Positions 1 through 11,699 of a DNA stretch of 64,000 nt are shown here, piece by piece (within the stretch, counting starts at the first letter, position 1; each line of letters opens with the position of its first letter). The DNA lies in assembly GCA_944474755.1 (NCBI GenBank), contig OX104117.1:73012926-73076925 (forward strand), written 5' to 3'. The DNA is from Limnoperna fortunei (lineage: Eukaryota; Mollusca; Bivalvia; Mytilida; Modiolidae). The position numbers were made by a program, and so were the translations under genes. The notes beneath the pieces are model-generated. The model was not told the DNA's origin. It did no database searches and saw only the letters and a list, made by a program, of their open reading frames with translations.

Positions 1-272
1 CGCTTAACTATTAACCAATGGTGCGTGAGAGATTTAAATAACTGCCGTCACTTCACACGTGGTTTTTTTCAAATAATTTAACAAAAGTTGACTCCCTGAA
101 TAAATGTTCAAAATGAGCCGTAAAAATATGTGTTGCCTCAATATCAGAACGAAAATAAAGAAATAAAGATACAGAAAATATCAGTTTTTTTCACAAAACA
201 GCTTTAAAAGTAGGGAGATTTTGGTGCAGTGTTTACCTTATAATTGTTAACTGACCAATGCACAATGTAAAA

Positions 273-478
273 GAAGTCAATATTTAGAACGTAACATTAC
301 TACACAAAAATACTGATTACAATCCCGATTCAACCCAAGAATATATCGAAATTTTAGTACACATAGTGCGATCCTGACGTAAAACAATCATATGACAAAG
401 ATATTTATAGATTTGGTGAACCACCAAATCAAGTAACAGATAGCCTTTTACTCCGTATACTGGTCATCATTTGACATT
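273..478. repeat. Duplicated block, partner of 33,967-34,162
   Basis: This ~200-bp stretch is repeated in the same orientation at 33,967-34,162. Long runs are nearly identical, including the part reading ACAATCCCGATTCAACCC and the part around GCGATCCTGACGTAAA; differences are small indels and substitutions. No coding capacity is visible. Together with the block at 491-590 it ties the left edge of the window to the duplicated BTB-gene neighbourhood at 34-43 kb. It could be either a dispersed repeat or a local segmental duplication; the second is favoured because the neighbouring block also matches that neighbourhood. Confidence 0.8.
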
Positions 479-490
479 GACGCTTGTGTC

Positions 491-590
491 ACTTAATTCA
501 TGAAAACGAATAATTGTAGCGTTGTCTAAATGAAACGAAGCAGATAGTGCAGATAAATGTTTATTAACTTTTATAGCGCTTAGGAATACA
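491..590. repeat. Duplicated block, partner of 39,271-39,360
   Basis: The run beginning ACTTAATTCATGAAAAC is repeated in the same orientation at 39,271-39,360, about 270 bp upstream (in gene sense) of BTB copy B exon 3. Identity is patchy but clear over about 90 bp. No reading frame is supported. The rest of 600-1,940 is AT-rich noncoding sequence in which I see nothing else I can name. Confidence 0.65.
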
Positions 591-1944
591 TTATATATAT
601 TATATAGACGATTTTGAAGTCCCAAACTATCGCCTACGAGATTCGCCGAGAACGAGGCGTGGTGGAGGTAGGGCGTATGGCAACCTCCACGCAAAGGATT
701 CTGGGTATTCTATGTCAACCACAATCACCTCTGACATACCATTGGTTGACATTTTGAGAGATATCTCTCATGGCGGATAAGCTTCGCGTAAAAACTCAGG
801 CATTTCAATGTAAAACTTTATATAGACTATATACAATAAATAAGATCTCGCGTATTTTTTACAAACATCGTTCTTTATTTACAAATGTCACGTGCAGACG
901 ACAAATGAAGTCCCACAGTAAATAGTGGATGGTTTATTTGTTAACAGCTTATTTATGTCTGAACTTTGATGAAAGGTTCAAATGAACCGCTAAAAAAATT
1001 TCATATCATTTCAAATCTGCCTATATTAAAATTCACCGTCTCTGTGTTGCGAATTTTTGAGTGAAAAAATAAAAGCTGGTAACCACGTTTTGTCAAGCTT
1101 ATGATCCTTACGTAGATTCAAAAACTGTACCAACTGAATTCAATAATTATTTCCCACAGTTACTAAGCGTTATAAAAAGCGGCGCTTTTTTCCTTTTGAT
1201 ACTGCGATTTTCTGTGGTAAATTTTGACCTAAAATAGAACGGAAGTGTAAGCTAGGAGTGGGCGATTTTTGTGTTTTTGAAACCTTTTGGGAAATGTCGT
1301 TTACGGTTGAGGCCGGAAAAGTCTCGCGGTTTGTCTGAATACCAAGGACCGTCACAAAAGCAAAGGAAGTTTTATTATAACAACAGATGGTCCGTTTAAA
1401 ACTAAAATGGCTGACTTACAGTGTAAAATTCCTGTAGCAAAAGTAAAGGACGATATGTGACGTGTAAACAATAGAGGCAAAGTATGAAATATGGATATGT
1501 TAAAGTAGAAAATAAGTTTTTATTGGATTTTCGTAATACAAAAGTACAATATGGAATTTATTTTTTTTTAAATGCAACCAAAACGATAAGCGCAGAAGGG
1601 TGTGACTTTTAGTATAGTTCTTTCGTCAGGATGGCGTCAATACTGTAACAGAGTGAATTGAGAAGAGCACTTAAATTAGTTTTTAACGTTGACTTAGAAA
1701 TAAATTTGAAATTTTTTTTCTTGCAATCTCTGGACGCTGTATTTTAAAAAGAACAATAGTATGACATGAATATCACGTCACTATTGAAGAAAAAGGTCAG
1801 GAATTCAAAATCTATGAAAAAAATATGTATGTTTGTATGTATGTATATATCGCATTGTACTTTCACTGCATACTGCAGCTTTTCGAGCGTCAATAATATT
1901 TGCGTATTGCTTTTTACATATAAAGCACACATATTTTTTATATA

Positions 1945-2034
1945 GCGGATTTGGCCGAGTGGTCTAAAGCGCTTGACTTAATGCCGGCAAATGCCACAGT
2001 GTCACAACGGTGTGAGATCGAATCCCACAGAAGG
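1945..2034 (+). repeat. tRNA-derived SINE head or tRNA-like relic
   Basis: The sequence has an RNA polymerase III A-box-like element (TGGCCGAGTGGTCTAAAGCG) and a B-box-like element (GAGATCGAATCCC) at the spacing of a Leu/Ser-type tRNA with a long variable region. The 3' side does not pair with the 5' GCGGATT, so the acceptor stem is missing and a working tRNA gene is unlikely. A related head occurs at 7,764. The best reading is the tRNA-derived head of a SINE. Confidence 0.65.
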
Positions 2035-2144
2035 TAAGCACAAAATTTGACAGAGTATTAAAATCGAATTCTAACAGTGTCGGGCTTATTTTGTAGAAGT
2101 ATATAAATATTTGGTGTTAAAAATGCATTTCTGGGGTCAGATCA

Positions 2145-2275
2145 TTATTCCTACAACCCATTATTCCGACAGCCCAGTACACCGACAGCTCATTATTCCG
2201 ATAGCCCAGTACTCCGACAGCCCATTGCTCCTACAACCCATTATTCCGACAACCCATTACTCCCACAATGACATA
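2145..2275 (+). repeat. Minisatellite, about 15-bp units
   Basis: Roughly eight imperfect copies of a unit like CCCATTATTCCGACAG follow one another, alternating CCCATTATT/CCAGTACT with CCGACAG/CCTACAA. The array is open in one frame but has no sign of being a protein. Simple tandem expansion is the most economical explanation. Confidence 0.8.
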
Positions 2276-3431
2276 AGCGTTCGAGTATTTGTATTAAATA
2301 AATAGTCTGTGGTAGTACTTGGGTCCGCCGTCGCCCGATATTTATCACTATACTCCGGGTTTGCACATTATGTAACCCTGTCAAAAATGCACTTTATAAT
2401 CATTCTAAGAGCAGTGACGGATCCAGAATTTTTTTTAAAAGGGGAGGGGGTCCTGACTTTTGCCGAACATCTACACGAAAGTAACAACAATTTTCAGGAA
2501 CGGGGGATGGAGAATCCAGGAACACTCTTGATCGCCACTGAAAAGGGACTGTGATGTAGACCTTTTATTCCTTAAAATCCATTATTTTATTTTTCTTGCG
2601 GTATATTATGAAATCTTTTTAATTTTTGTTTTTGTGTTGTTTGTTTGTTTTATTGTTGTTGTCTTTTTATTGTTCTTTTTATTTCGGGGAACCGGGGGTG
2701 GATGGGTGGTTACAGTATGACAGTGAATATGGTCCAAAGGGCTTGTTCTGGTATTTGGGGTTGGAGTCAATATGCAACCTTGTAGAACATGTCAAACTAA
2801 TTTTCTTGTGGGAATGTTATAATTATTTCCGAAAACGAGATAATTATCTTGTTGGAACTGGGTGCTATCTTGAGGGAACAACTGTTAAAAAAATTTTTTT
2901 TCTTCCATGGCCGAATCGTACAATTATCTGTTTGGCATATTTTGGTTTTACTTTTCTATGCTCATATTCATATGGTGTTTTTTGGCATTTTTTAAAAAAG
3001 GATCAACCTTCAAATTAACCTACATTTAAAGTACTTTTTAATTTATTTAATGTCAATATGATTTTAACGTATTTTAAATTTAGAGGGTGGTGTATTAACA
3101 TGTATCTATACATGTATTAACTAAAACATGACAGGCTTGAGAAAGATAAACTTGTATTTCCTGTCCCATGAATGACAGGTCAAAAATACTTATTTTTATA
3201 AATCTTTTGAAAAAGATGCTAAAGTTGACAAGACAAGACAAGAAAATTTTATTTAAAGTCGGATTATCTAAAACATATAACAAACATAAGCTCTGTAGAG
3301 CTTTTTACCGACATGTCACAGTGGCAGCCTCTGCATGATCTTAAAAGAGTTCACTATAGAGACTGACAGATGCCAAATCTGATTCGGGTATACATACCGT
3401 ACAAACAAAAATGCCTGCAAGGGTGATATAA

Positions 3432-3602
3432 GGGAATCGCGATGGTCGAGTTTTAGTATACCAGGGTTTTAAGTATCAAAAGAATAGAGAACGTCGGGGC
3501 ATCATCTATTGGAGATGCTGGAGAGAAGGCTGTAGAGCCCCGCTTAAGTCTGATGTCTTTGATTTGGAAGCCAGAAATCCAAACATCAATGTCTTAGTTT
3601 AA
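3432..3602 (+). pseudogene. FLYWCH zinc-finger fragment
   Basis: An open stretch without its own ATG, directly after a TAA at 3,429-3,431, encodes about 56 residues resembling a FLYWCH-type zinc finger: a hydrophobic-aromatic start (LVYQGFKYQ), then YWRCWREGC with the two cysteines, then a loop ending at a TAA at 3,600. The His pair of a complete FLYWCH module is not present before the stop, so the domain is truncated. In invertebrates such domains are common both in MULE-type transposases and in host genes. An ATG at 3,411 is in frame but is cut off by the TAA. I read it as a transposon-derived remnant; a lost exon of a host gene is the alternative. Confidence 0.5.
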
Positions 3603-3609
3603 ACATATT

Positions 3610-6370
3610 TATTCCAATTAAACATACGAACATTACATATACAAACATAATAATACGCAAGGATTCGGAAACAAGCTTTAGCTTATACAAGGTCCGTCTC
3701 CTTAACACATGCAAGGTAAATAGACAGTAAAGATCTAGCACGCCTTATAATGTATGGGATACAAAATATGTTAAATGGTGGTTTACAATGTGAAATAAGA
3801 AAATATGTAAGGGAGAGAAAGAAAAATAAACGTATACAAAGTTTACCAAAATAAGATGGAAATGAAGTGTAATTATACAAATCTTTTGCTGTCAATTAAA
3901 AACTTTTGCACTTTTAAAAATAGCTGAGTATTCTGATCGAAAGTTAGAGCATCTTACCCATACAGCAGAATATCAATAGTAAGTGGGATTTGAAGATTTA
4001 ATGAAAGCAATGAATCACGAATGACAGAATATTTATGACAGGATAATAGATAGTGGGAGGTAGTCTCCATTTGACCACAGGTACAGTTTGGGGTGTCGAC
4101 GAAATTTCGTAAAACAGCCAATCCAGAAAAATGGGCACTATTAGAAACAAAAACATGAAAAAAAATTAAGTATTTAATTTCTTTAAATTGTTAATATTGT
4201 TTGCTTGTAGACTATCTACAGTATACACTGGCAAATTTTCACACACACAATATTAATAGTTTTGAAATTATACTCTGTTAAACTTGGGTACCATTTTTTT
4301 AGTTACGGAAGTTACAGTGTGCCTCCTACAAGTGTCTCAAATTTTTCTGACTTAATAAATCCATTTAATTTGTTGGAAAGTATCAATAATTGATAGATAT
4401 TAGATAACAAGATACTTATTCATTGTTTGCAAAGACAACGGGCGTAAACATTGAATAATCAAGAGTAAAACGAAAATTTATTTATAAACGGACATCATAC
4501 AACACCATGAAACAACAATTGTAATTAATCAGATGTTTCCAATAAATATTACGCTTTTTACTATGTCTATAGAAACGTGTTCAGAAAAAAATTTATAAGA
4601 GAACCATGAATTAGAATTTTACACCATAACATTTTTTATGAGCACATAATTTGTTACGGAAGTTATGCTGTTATAGAATCTTTAAAAATGTTTTAAATTG
4701 TAAAAACTTTAATATTATTTGAGTTAAAAGTTTTGGAATTTGGCTTTTTAAACTTTTGGAATAATTTGTACATCTAAAAAATAATTCTAAAAAATATATA
4801 TGCTAAAACCACGAAAAAATAAATAAAAAAATCTCATTTTTAGTCTAGATCCATCAACAAATTCAAATTGCAGTGGACAGCGGTGTTCTCTAATAAATAA
4901 AATAACAAAATGTATCAAATTACTCTGATATTTTATTATTTTTTGCGCTTAGACACATGAATAAAGTTCTTTTGTGTTATTATGATATTTCTTATCTCCG
5001 TAACATTGGTGACTTTTGACATCCGTAACGACGACAGGAGAGAAAAAGTATGATTAAAAGGGAATATTGTGTTAAGACTAAAATAGTTTTAGCATATACT
5101 ACGTATTTAAATAATATAAATTATTAAAATTTATTGTCTTGATTGGGAAGAATGATTGAACGTGATTATGCAAGGTGAAGCTATATTCGTCTGACATCCA
5201 TAACGTTAATTATTTTGTGGATAGTTCCTCAGATGCAGCAAAACCTTAATTTTATAGGGGCTTTTCTCACAACTTCAAAATTATGCGAAAACATATATAT
5301 AAAATACATTTTTCGGTGTCATTATAGAACAGAATGTATAACTGTGTTTTTCGTCTGACCTCCGTAACATTTTACCAGTCTAACGTAAATCAGTATAATT
5401 TTTTCTTTTACTTGCAATATGACGTCATTAACATTCCAAATGATTTTCCTGATCTTCAACGACAAATTTGTCTAAAAACTTATAACAAAACATGTAATCA
5501 TCACTTCGGCTTATATAATGCATAGCAATATAAAAAAACTATACTTGATTTTGTCTTCTGTCCAAATTTTTGGCACTAAAATCGCTTTTGTCATAATTAG
5601 TTCTTGTCGTCTGCATATATCGGTGGCAAACAAAATAATACACTTTGTTAAAAGTAAGATATTTCCAGTTCTTTTTCTGTAGAAAGATCTATTGTTATGG
5701 ATGTCAGAGGTAACGGATGTCAGAACACAAATTATTTTTTTGTAAAAATAATAAGATGAATCTGGATTTGTACAAAATAAATAAGTAGTTTTATTCTATA
5801 TTGCATACCGAATCCCAATGAATGATCTCCATTCATTCTTGCACTTTCTTATTTTAAAAAAATGCGTTATGTAGGTCAGAGCCTTAAATGTGACATTCAA
5901 AATATATTAATGTTTTGATTCGTAGTTTTGAAATCGACTTATATCATTAATAATGTAAGAAAGGTTCTTATTCTTTGTCTAATTTCAACTTATATACAAG
6001 AGTATTACCTTCAAATTTTCGCTAATAAAGGCTTTTTATGCTGATCTAGATTCTTGTTACGGATGTTGTGTACAGTTTGGCGACAACAATTTAAAATCGA
6101 ACACAAAGATAGATTCTTGTTGATATTTTCTATACTAATGCGGTTGGAATCTATATAGTTATCTGTAACTTTTCCAGAAAAAAACTTCCACATTTCATAT
6201 TTAAAATCTTCGTATTCAGCCATCGTTTTTCTGTTATTACCGATGCGACACAGAAAAATTGCATTTTCCGGTACGTTTCCAGCCCCAGTAAGACAAAATG
6301 TCTATCAAAAAATGATAAGTTCTTAATTTGTTTTTCTTCTCTTGACCATAGTCTAAAGAATGAAAGCATA
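3610..6370. other. Gene-poor AT-rich stretch with recurring TCCGTAAC motif
   Basis: No credible exon is seen here. Variants of GTTACGGA(A/T)GT(C/T)A recur on both strands near 4,302, 4,654, 4,995, 5,021, 5,195, 5,354, 5,694, 5,712 and 6,057. Short minus-strand reading frames at 6,011-6,369 have no recognisable domain. The motif clustering may mark an unrecognised repetitive element or decayed coding repeat. Confidence 0.35.
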
Positions 6371-6381
6371 AAAACATTTTA

Positions 6382-7110
6382 TTATAATATTATAATTGCA
6401 CAACCAGCAAGCGACATGTAGTCGAATTTGAACGAAAAAAGGAGGCCCATTTTTCTGGAATGACTGAAAAACAGATGTGCAATAAGAGAGCTGCTCTCCA
6501 TACGTAACCTGGTGTGGAGTACTTGGCCCATTCTACTACCGACGTAAAAGTAAGGTAGACATTTCTTGATATCACCTTTAAGGTGATTTTGTAAGATATC
6601 AATGGATGATTTTTGGCGAACATCAGGAGGAATTTTGTTCCATAATTTAATGGTAAATGGTAGGAAATATCCAGAATACAAGTTCGTCCTTGTTCTAATT
6701 TCCGTCAAGTTTTGGTTTTGCCGCGTAAAATGTGGGTGACGATCAGAAAGGGTTTCTGGCAGCATATTTCTGAGGTATTCTGGTGTTTTCTTATGTACGA
6801 ATTTATGCATCATTAAAACTCGATGTTTTTTCGACGCTCTACTAGTCTCTCCCATCCCGTTTCCGCGCATAGGTTTCTAATTGAGGTAAGTTTCGTTCCA
6901 ACCTTTATAACTCTCATAGCTTCGATCTGAACATTCTCAATTTTTTCAGATAGGTATTCAATGTTATTATCCCAAACGAGGTCGCCGTATTCCAAAATTG
7001 GCCTGATAAATGAAAAATACATTTTCTCTAACGAGAATCTGTCTAAGATTAGTCGAAGACGACGAAGAATATTAACCCGTTTAAAAGCATTTTTAACAAT
7101 TTATTCAACA
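6382..7110 (-). pseudogene. Decayed non-LTR retrotransposon, RT C-terminal region
   Basis: Two overlapping minus-strand frames encode the region just after the reverse transcriptase palm of a Jockey/CR1-group LINE. The order is a thumb segment with FIRPILEYGDLVWDN, an ARG/GLU-rich connector (GWERLVERRKN), a segment typical of this class (LYSGYFLPFTIKLWNK), and the start of the C-terminal portion (GSRMGQVLHTRLRMESSS). A frame change near 6,870 and loss of the distal cysteine motif show that the copy is dead. Upstream protein sequence can be followed back to about 7,110, where homology stops, so the copy is 5'-truncated. The endonuclease and catalytic YADD regions are absent. Confidence 0.8.
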
Positions 7111-7760
7111 TGATTGTTCCACGACCCGTTGTCCGAAAACCATATACCGAGGTGTTTGTGACTCGTAACTTCTTCTATGGTGTGGTGTTTCATCTTAAGC
7201 GCAAAATGAGCATCAATGTCTTGAATGAGCCAAACGACCATAACCATCCCCACTTTGTCATCCTATATAAGAGCGAGCATCGCAGATGCGAGCTATACGG
7301 TTACATGCGTGCGTGTAAAAAGTCACGTGATCCTTATGAACAACCCAATTTCAGATGGTAGCTGAGCTATCCGAAGAAAATATTGTAGAAGATCATTAAA
7401 ATTAATTTAAAAGTACCAGACAAAAACATTTTGACATCAATAAAATTTAAAATGTCAGACATTTTTTGGAATTTCTGAAAAGCTGTTTAAATTGACTTTT
7501 TGTGACGTCAACATTTTAGAGAAAGACAATGCAATGCAAATCGAGCCACTGTTAAGGTTCTCTAAAGAAATATCATGAACCATAAAATGTGCGATGGTCG
7601 CATTTAGGTAGGACTTATAGTCATATTTGGTACAAAAATGCTTAGTTAGATCACTGTAAGATGAATATTTTGGTTACGAAAATTCAATCGTTACACGCTA
7701 GTTCTCATGTAATATGTCTATCTCTGCGATTCACCTTGGTTAATGAAGCTATATTTTTAT
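7111..7760. other. Noncoding stretch between LINE and tRNA-like repeat
   Basis: I see only short frames without domain features here and no clear repeat structure. Confidence 0.4.
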
Positions 7761-7763
7761 ATA

Positions 7764-7880
7764 GCGGGTTTAACCAGGGACAGTCTATACTATTAGTATT
7801 AGTATAGACTGTCCCTGGTTTAACCGATTGGTCTAGAGCGCTGGACATAGTTTTCAGAACATTTGCAGAAAACGGTAAGT
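7764..7880 (+). repeat. tRNA-like repeat head interrupted in its A box
   Basis: If the 41-bp palindrome and one copy of its flanking 9-bp repeat are set aside, this reads TATAGCGGGTTTAACCGATT and continues GGTCTAGAGCGC, matching the head of the repeat at 1,945. No B box is evident further on. It looks like a second, more decayed member of the same tRNA-derived family. Confidence 0.5.
7776..7816. mobile_element. 41-bp palindromic insertion with 9-bp target duplication
   Basis: The element is a perfect 17-bp inverted repeat (AGGGACAGTCTATACTA) around the 7-base spacer TTAGTAT. It is bounded on both sides by the identical 9-mer GGTTTAACC (7,767-7,775 and 7,817-7,825). That layout is what a minimal terminal-inverted-repeat element leaves on insertion. 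Because the target 9-mer is itself a palindrome, slippage or an assembly artefact must be excluded. Confidence 0.65.
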
Positions 7881-10060
7881 ATTTAATATAATAAACTCCT
7901 CCCACAGTTTTCAGCCCAGATCTCTGAAACTTCACAGAAAGACTGCACATGAATTGAATTTGTGCACCTGCTATAATCGAATTGTTCGAGGATTTTTTCA
8001 AATTTTCCAGACTTGATACCAGCCTTATCAGGATGACACAGCATGGGGTAAATTTCACTATATACTTTAAAGGTGTTCTAAATAACACATCTGTCACAAA
8101 TGTGTATTAGGAACAATAATTCATTGATAATTTGATGTGATTTTTAATAGAAACCATAGTAATAGTTTGTTTTTTTTGGTGGGGGGGGGGAGGAAATTAT
8201 GCCTTTAGAAAAAAAACAATAAACAAGAACATTAGTACTTACTGTAACTGGCGTAACGTAACGTCATAAACAGTTTATCAAAAGAATGCTTTTATAGATT
8301 TCTGTCCTGTTTTCTAAAATACCTTTAGGAAAATGGTCTGTTTAACTCGAACGCCGAATAAAAAGAAGCAGGTACATGTAGCTAATTTATTTAAATGTAT
8401 TGTGACACAGACATTTTCGACGGAACAAAACAGGCGAAACGTTAACTCAAACATAGCGTTTTATACAACCAATCAATCTTGGTAGTAGAAAGGTGGTGAC
8501 CTGTGGTTTTTTTGAAAGTGAAGCTTGCGTGAATGAAAAATGTTGCACCAGGGGACCAGTTAAGGAGGTAAGTGATCTCAATTTTGAACCATTTTCAGTC
8601 ATTACCAATGAATCTATTAATTAAGCCATGACTTCGTTTGTGACGTTTTTGTTCATTCATTTTATAGGTTCGTCTGTAACGGTTAGCTCACTGTTACTAA
8701 TAACGTAATATTGTAGACGAATTCTTATTCATCTGAATGTTGTCGGGGAAGAATTTTTTTGCAGTAGACACATTTAATTTAAAAAAAATTCTATGATCCT
8801 TTTGATTTTTTTCATGTCAGCTATTGTATTATTTGTAAATTTGAATAATTTAACGGTAATATAATTCCTCGAACTACAATTGGGTTGCTGTGTAAGCTGG
8901 CTAACCTTATCACATTTTGACCGACTTTTGGTTCATACCCGTACACTTACATCCGAGATTACTTTCCGACCAAAGGCCAGACTTCTCCATCAAAAAGTAA
9001 TCTGGGAAGGATTTTTTGCAGTTCGCAAATAAAATTTAACCCAACTGCAAAGATCCATCTGATTTATAGTTCTGCTGAGATAATATCATAATGAAGTATT
9101 TCTGTATTTCGGTACTATTATTTGTTGACGTTGGACAGCACTGCGTATAATATTCACACTTATACAAGTCATTTTCTCATTATTTCTATTCACTTTCGTT
9201 GCTAACGATGGATAAAGGAGAAAATATTTCGAAGTACACTTAGTTACTATAAATTAACAGAATTTTGCTACAAGAATGTCAATCATTTAACTTGAGTGAA
9301 AAATTAAATATATTAGCTTTTAATTGCAAAAATGCTAGGGTAATATCAAAATTTAATGTAATAATAAATTTTGTTGGTATTCTATTTACGGAAGTTAATA
9401 ATATAAGGAGACCATTTTTATTCTGGTACAATGTCTTTCGGTGATAGCTCTATCGACGAGCGTAGCTTTGAAAAATCATGAACCAGAATAAAAGGCTATT
9501 TTGCGTATATAATTCCGGAGTTTGCAGACATTTGTAACATTCAATAAATAATGTCAGTAATTTAATTGTGACACGTGAATATTAGTTTTAATTCAAGTAT
9601 ATTTATGATTAAATATATGACAAAAGATTACACATCTGCGCAAATTAAGTTAATCAAACTAGCCACAACTTCAGGACTAAGCTTTAAATAGAACCTTATG
9701 GCTGAAAAAGTTCAAATGCCTTCTTTTTTTAAATTTCAATGCTTTCTAAACGAATATTCATTAGATAGTCCTTAGAAACTGCGTGTTTTAGTTAGATTGA
9801 AAATCCGAGAAGCCTGCTACGCAAGCTTTTATGTTATAAAAAACAAACTGTGATTATTTATGCTTAAATCTGGCCCTCTACACGTACAGTTTTTTAATTC
9901 AATCTACTATTGAGAGTATCTTCTCTTTTAGTTGCCATATTGTCGGGATGATCTGTATTTTGCATTGAAGCAAATGCAAACAGAAAACAAATATTCAAGG
10001 TGCGAAACGTTTGATTATAATACAGCTTCTAAGCCACGCATTAAAAGTAAGGCTAATAAC
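7881..10060. other. Gene-poor AT-rich stretch
   Basis: No exon, RNA gene or complete repeat could be identified. A homopolymer G run lies near 8,182. A 68-codon frame at 9,932-10,138 overlaps the start of the inverted repeat at 10,070 and has no recognisable features. Confidence 0.4.
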
Positions 10061-10069
10061 ACTATTGGG

Positions 10070-10640
10070 TCTCTAGTACTTGTTTTAATTCGTGGTGGAT
10101 CTCTTGATATGAAAGTGAACTCATGTACACTTCTTTAATTAATTATGATAATGATAATGCGTGCTTGTTTACAATCGTGATTAACCTTGATATGATGAAT
10201 GGTTTGAAATAATTATAAATTATTTGTCTTTATTTGAATGTTTGTTTGGAGGAACAGCTTGTTGCTATTTTTCTACTTTGCAGTATTTTTCCGCAAATAT
10301 TAAATATAAGAAACAAAATTGTAATAAATGTTTTAATCAATTTATTATCTATATTTACAGAATATGAGGATGACGATATTTATACTGATGACGAAGAAAA
10401 ATTAAATGCAAATTATGATATAGACAACAAAACAGCAATAAATTATACTTCATTATAATATTAACTACATCGGTTAACTTTTTATTCTTTGAAACTGCTT
10501 ATCCCATCAAAGTTAATCACAATTGTAAACAAGCAAACATTCAATTATAATTATCATAATTAATTAAAGAAGTGAACATGAGTACACTTTAATCTCAAGA
10601 GATCCACAGCCAATTAAAACAACTAGCAATAAAATGTATG
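10070..10640. mobile_element. Foldback/MITE-like element with ~115-bp inverted arms
   Basis: The left arm (about 10,070-10,190) and the right arm (about 10,500-10,635) are inverted copies. Shared landmarks are GTGGATCTCTTGA, ACTTCTTTAATTAATTATGA and TGCTTGTTTACAAT in the same order. The centre (10,200-10,490) holds a 74-codon frame with an acidic tail but nothing identifiable. No target-site duplication could be fixed with confidence. The structure fits a nonautonomous DNA element. Confidence 0.7.
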
Positions 10641-10719
10641 CAAATATAAACATTTATAATATAAATTTAATTAAATAAATTTTAAAATATTAAATTTATA
10701 AACTTATATATCTTACATA

Positions 10720-10802
10720 TGTAAGGCGAGTCGTTATTGAGTGGGGCGACTGGTTATTAAATGTGGGGCGACTCGAGAGTGGGGCGAGTCGTTATATATT
10801 CC
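10720..10802 (+). repeat. Short GC-richer repeat GGGGCGACTCG/GTTATT
   Basis: Four imperfect copies of a GGGGCGACT(C/G)GTTAT-like unit lie immediately before the DIRS-like reverse transcriptase region. They may be part of the split terminal repeats that such elements carry, or an independent short tandem array. Confidence 0.4.
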
Positions 10803-10829
10803 AATGAAACACCTGTCACAACTGTAGGT

Positions 10830-11636
10830 AATTACAAAGGTAAACTACCTGAATGGAAATCAATTACAGCCAATACATACATTATTGATGTTATAGAAAA
10901 TGGGTACAAATTACCATTTAAAACATAGCCAGAGTACTGCAATTAGAAAAAACAAATCTGCTTTAGATAACAATGAATTTGTCAAGGAAGAGATAAAGAA
11001 TTTACTCGAGAAAAAAATGAATATCTGAGGTTAGTAAAAAGCACATAGTGGTTAATCCTCTCACAGTAGCTTTAAAAAAACAAACCTAGATTAGTACTAG
11101 ACTGTGGGCACATAAATCCTCATTTGTTTAAGTTAAGGTACAAATATGAAGATACAAAAATTGCTCGTGATTTATTTCATAAAGGCGATTTCTTATTCAG
11201 TTATGATTTGAAGTCGGCCTACCATCACATCGAGATAGCAGAAATTTCTAAGGGCTTGCATTCGAATTTGATGGAATGACTGCTACGTGTTGCCATTTGG
11301 AATTGCAACAGTAGCCTATACATTTTCAAAGGTTTTGAGAGAAGTTATAAAATATTTCAGAGGCAAAGGTAAGAGAGTCGGTTGGACGACGGTTTAAGAG
11401 GAGATGATGACTTTAATAGCTGTAAAAATAGCAGTTCGGAGATTAAAAATAGCAGTTCGGAGATTAAGCAAGATTTAGAAAAATTCGGGTTTTTGAAAGC
11501 CAATGAAAAGTGTATTTGGGAACCTAGCCAAAATATTGAATGGCTGGGATATGTGTGGGATACTAAGCTGGGCAAAATATATGTAAACGATGAAAAGGTA
11601 GCTAAAGTTGAGAGTTGCTTACAAAAAACTGTATAA
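10830..11636 (+). pseudogene. DIRS-like element copy 1, reverse transcriptase region
   Basis: Read across several frame changes, this encodes the RT of a DIRS/Ngaro-group tyrosine-recombinase retroelement. Visible pieces are the connector with NGYKLPFKT, the palm strands VLDCGHINPHLFKLRYKYED and FSYDLKSAYHHIEIAE, and the catalytic-site relic MDDGLRG. After it come the LEKFGFLKANEKCIW and IEWLGYVWD segments that end the domain. Stops and frameshifts (for example near 10,926, 11,036 and 11,372) show that it is dead, and the strand before the DD pair is damaged. A 17-base direct duplication (about 11,430-11,466, AATAGCAGTTCGGAGATTA twice) has expanded the region after the catalytic site. The gag-like part is not seen upstream. 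Confidence 0.85.
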
Positions 11637-11699
11637 GAAAAAACAGATTTGTGTTTAAGAGTTCTACGTGGCGGGAACTAGAATGTGTCAAAAAAGTAT

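Noticed and set aside
1945..2034. Functional tRNA gene
   Set aside because: Pol III boxes are present but the acceptor stem does not pair and a diverged relative exists at 7.8 kb; a SINE head is likelier.
2626..3018. 130-codon plus-strand frame with a hydrophobic start
   Set aside because: Low-complexity T/G-rich DNA gives the Phe/Leu/Cys run; no domain, no splice context, no codon signal.
7705..8097. 130-codon minus-strand frame
   Set aside because: It reads through the tRNA-like repeat and the palindrome, so it is an accident of repeat sequence.
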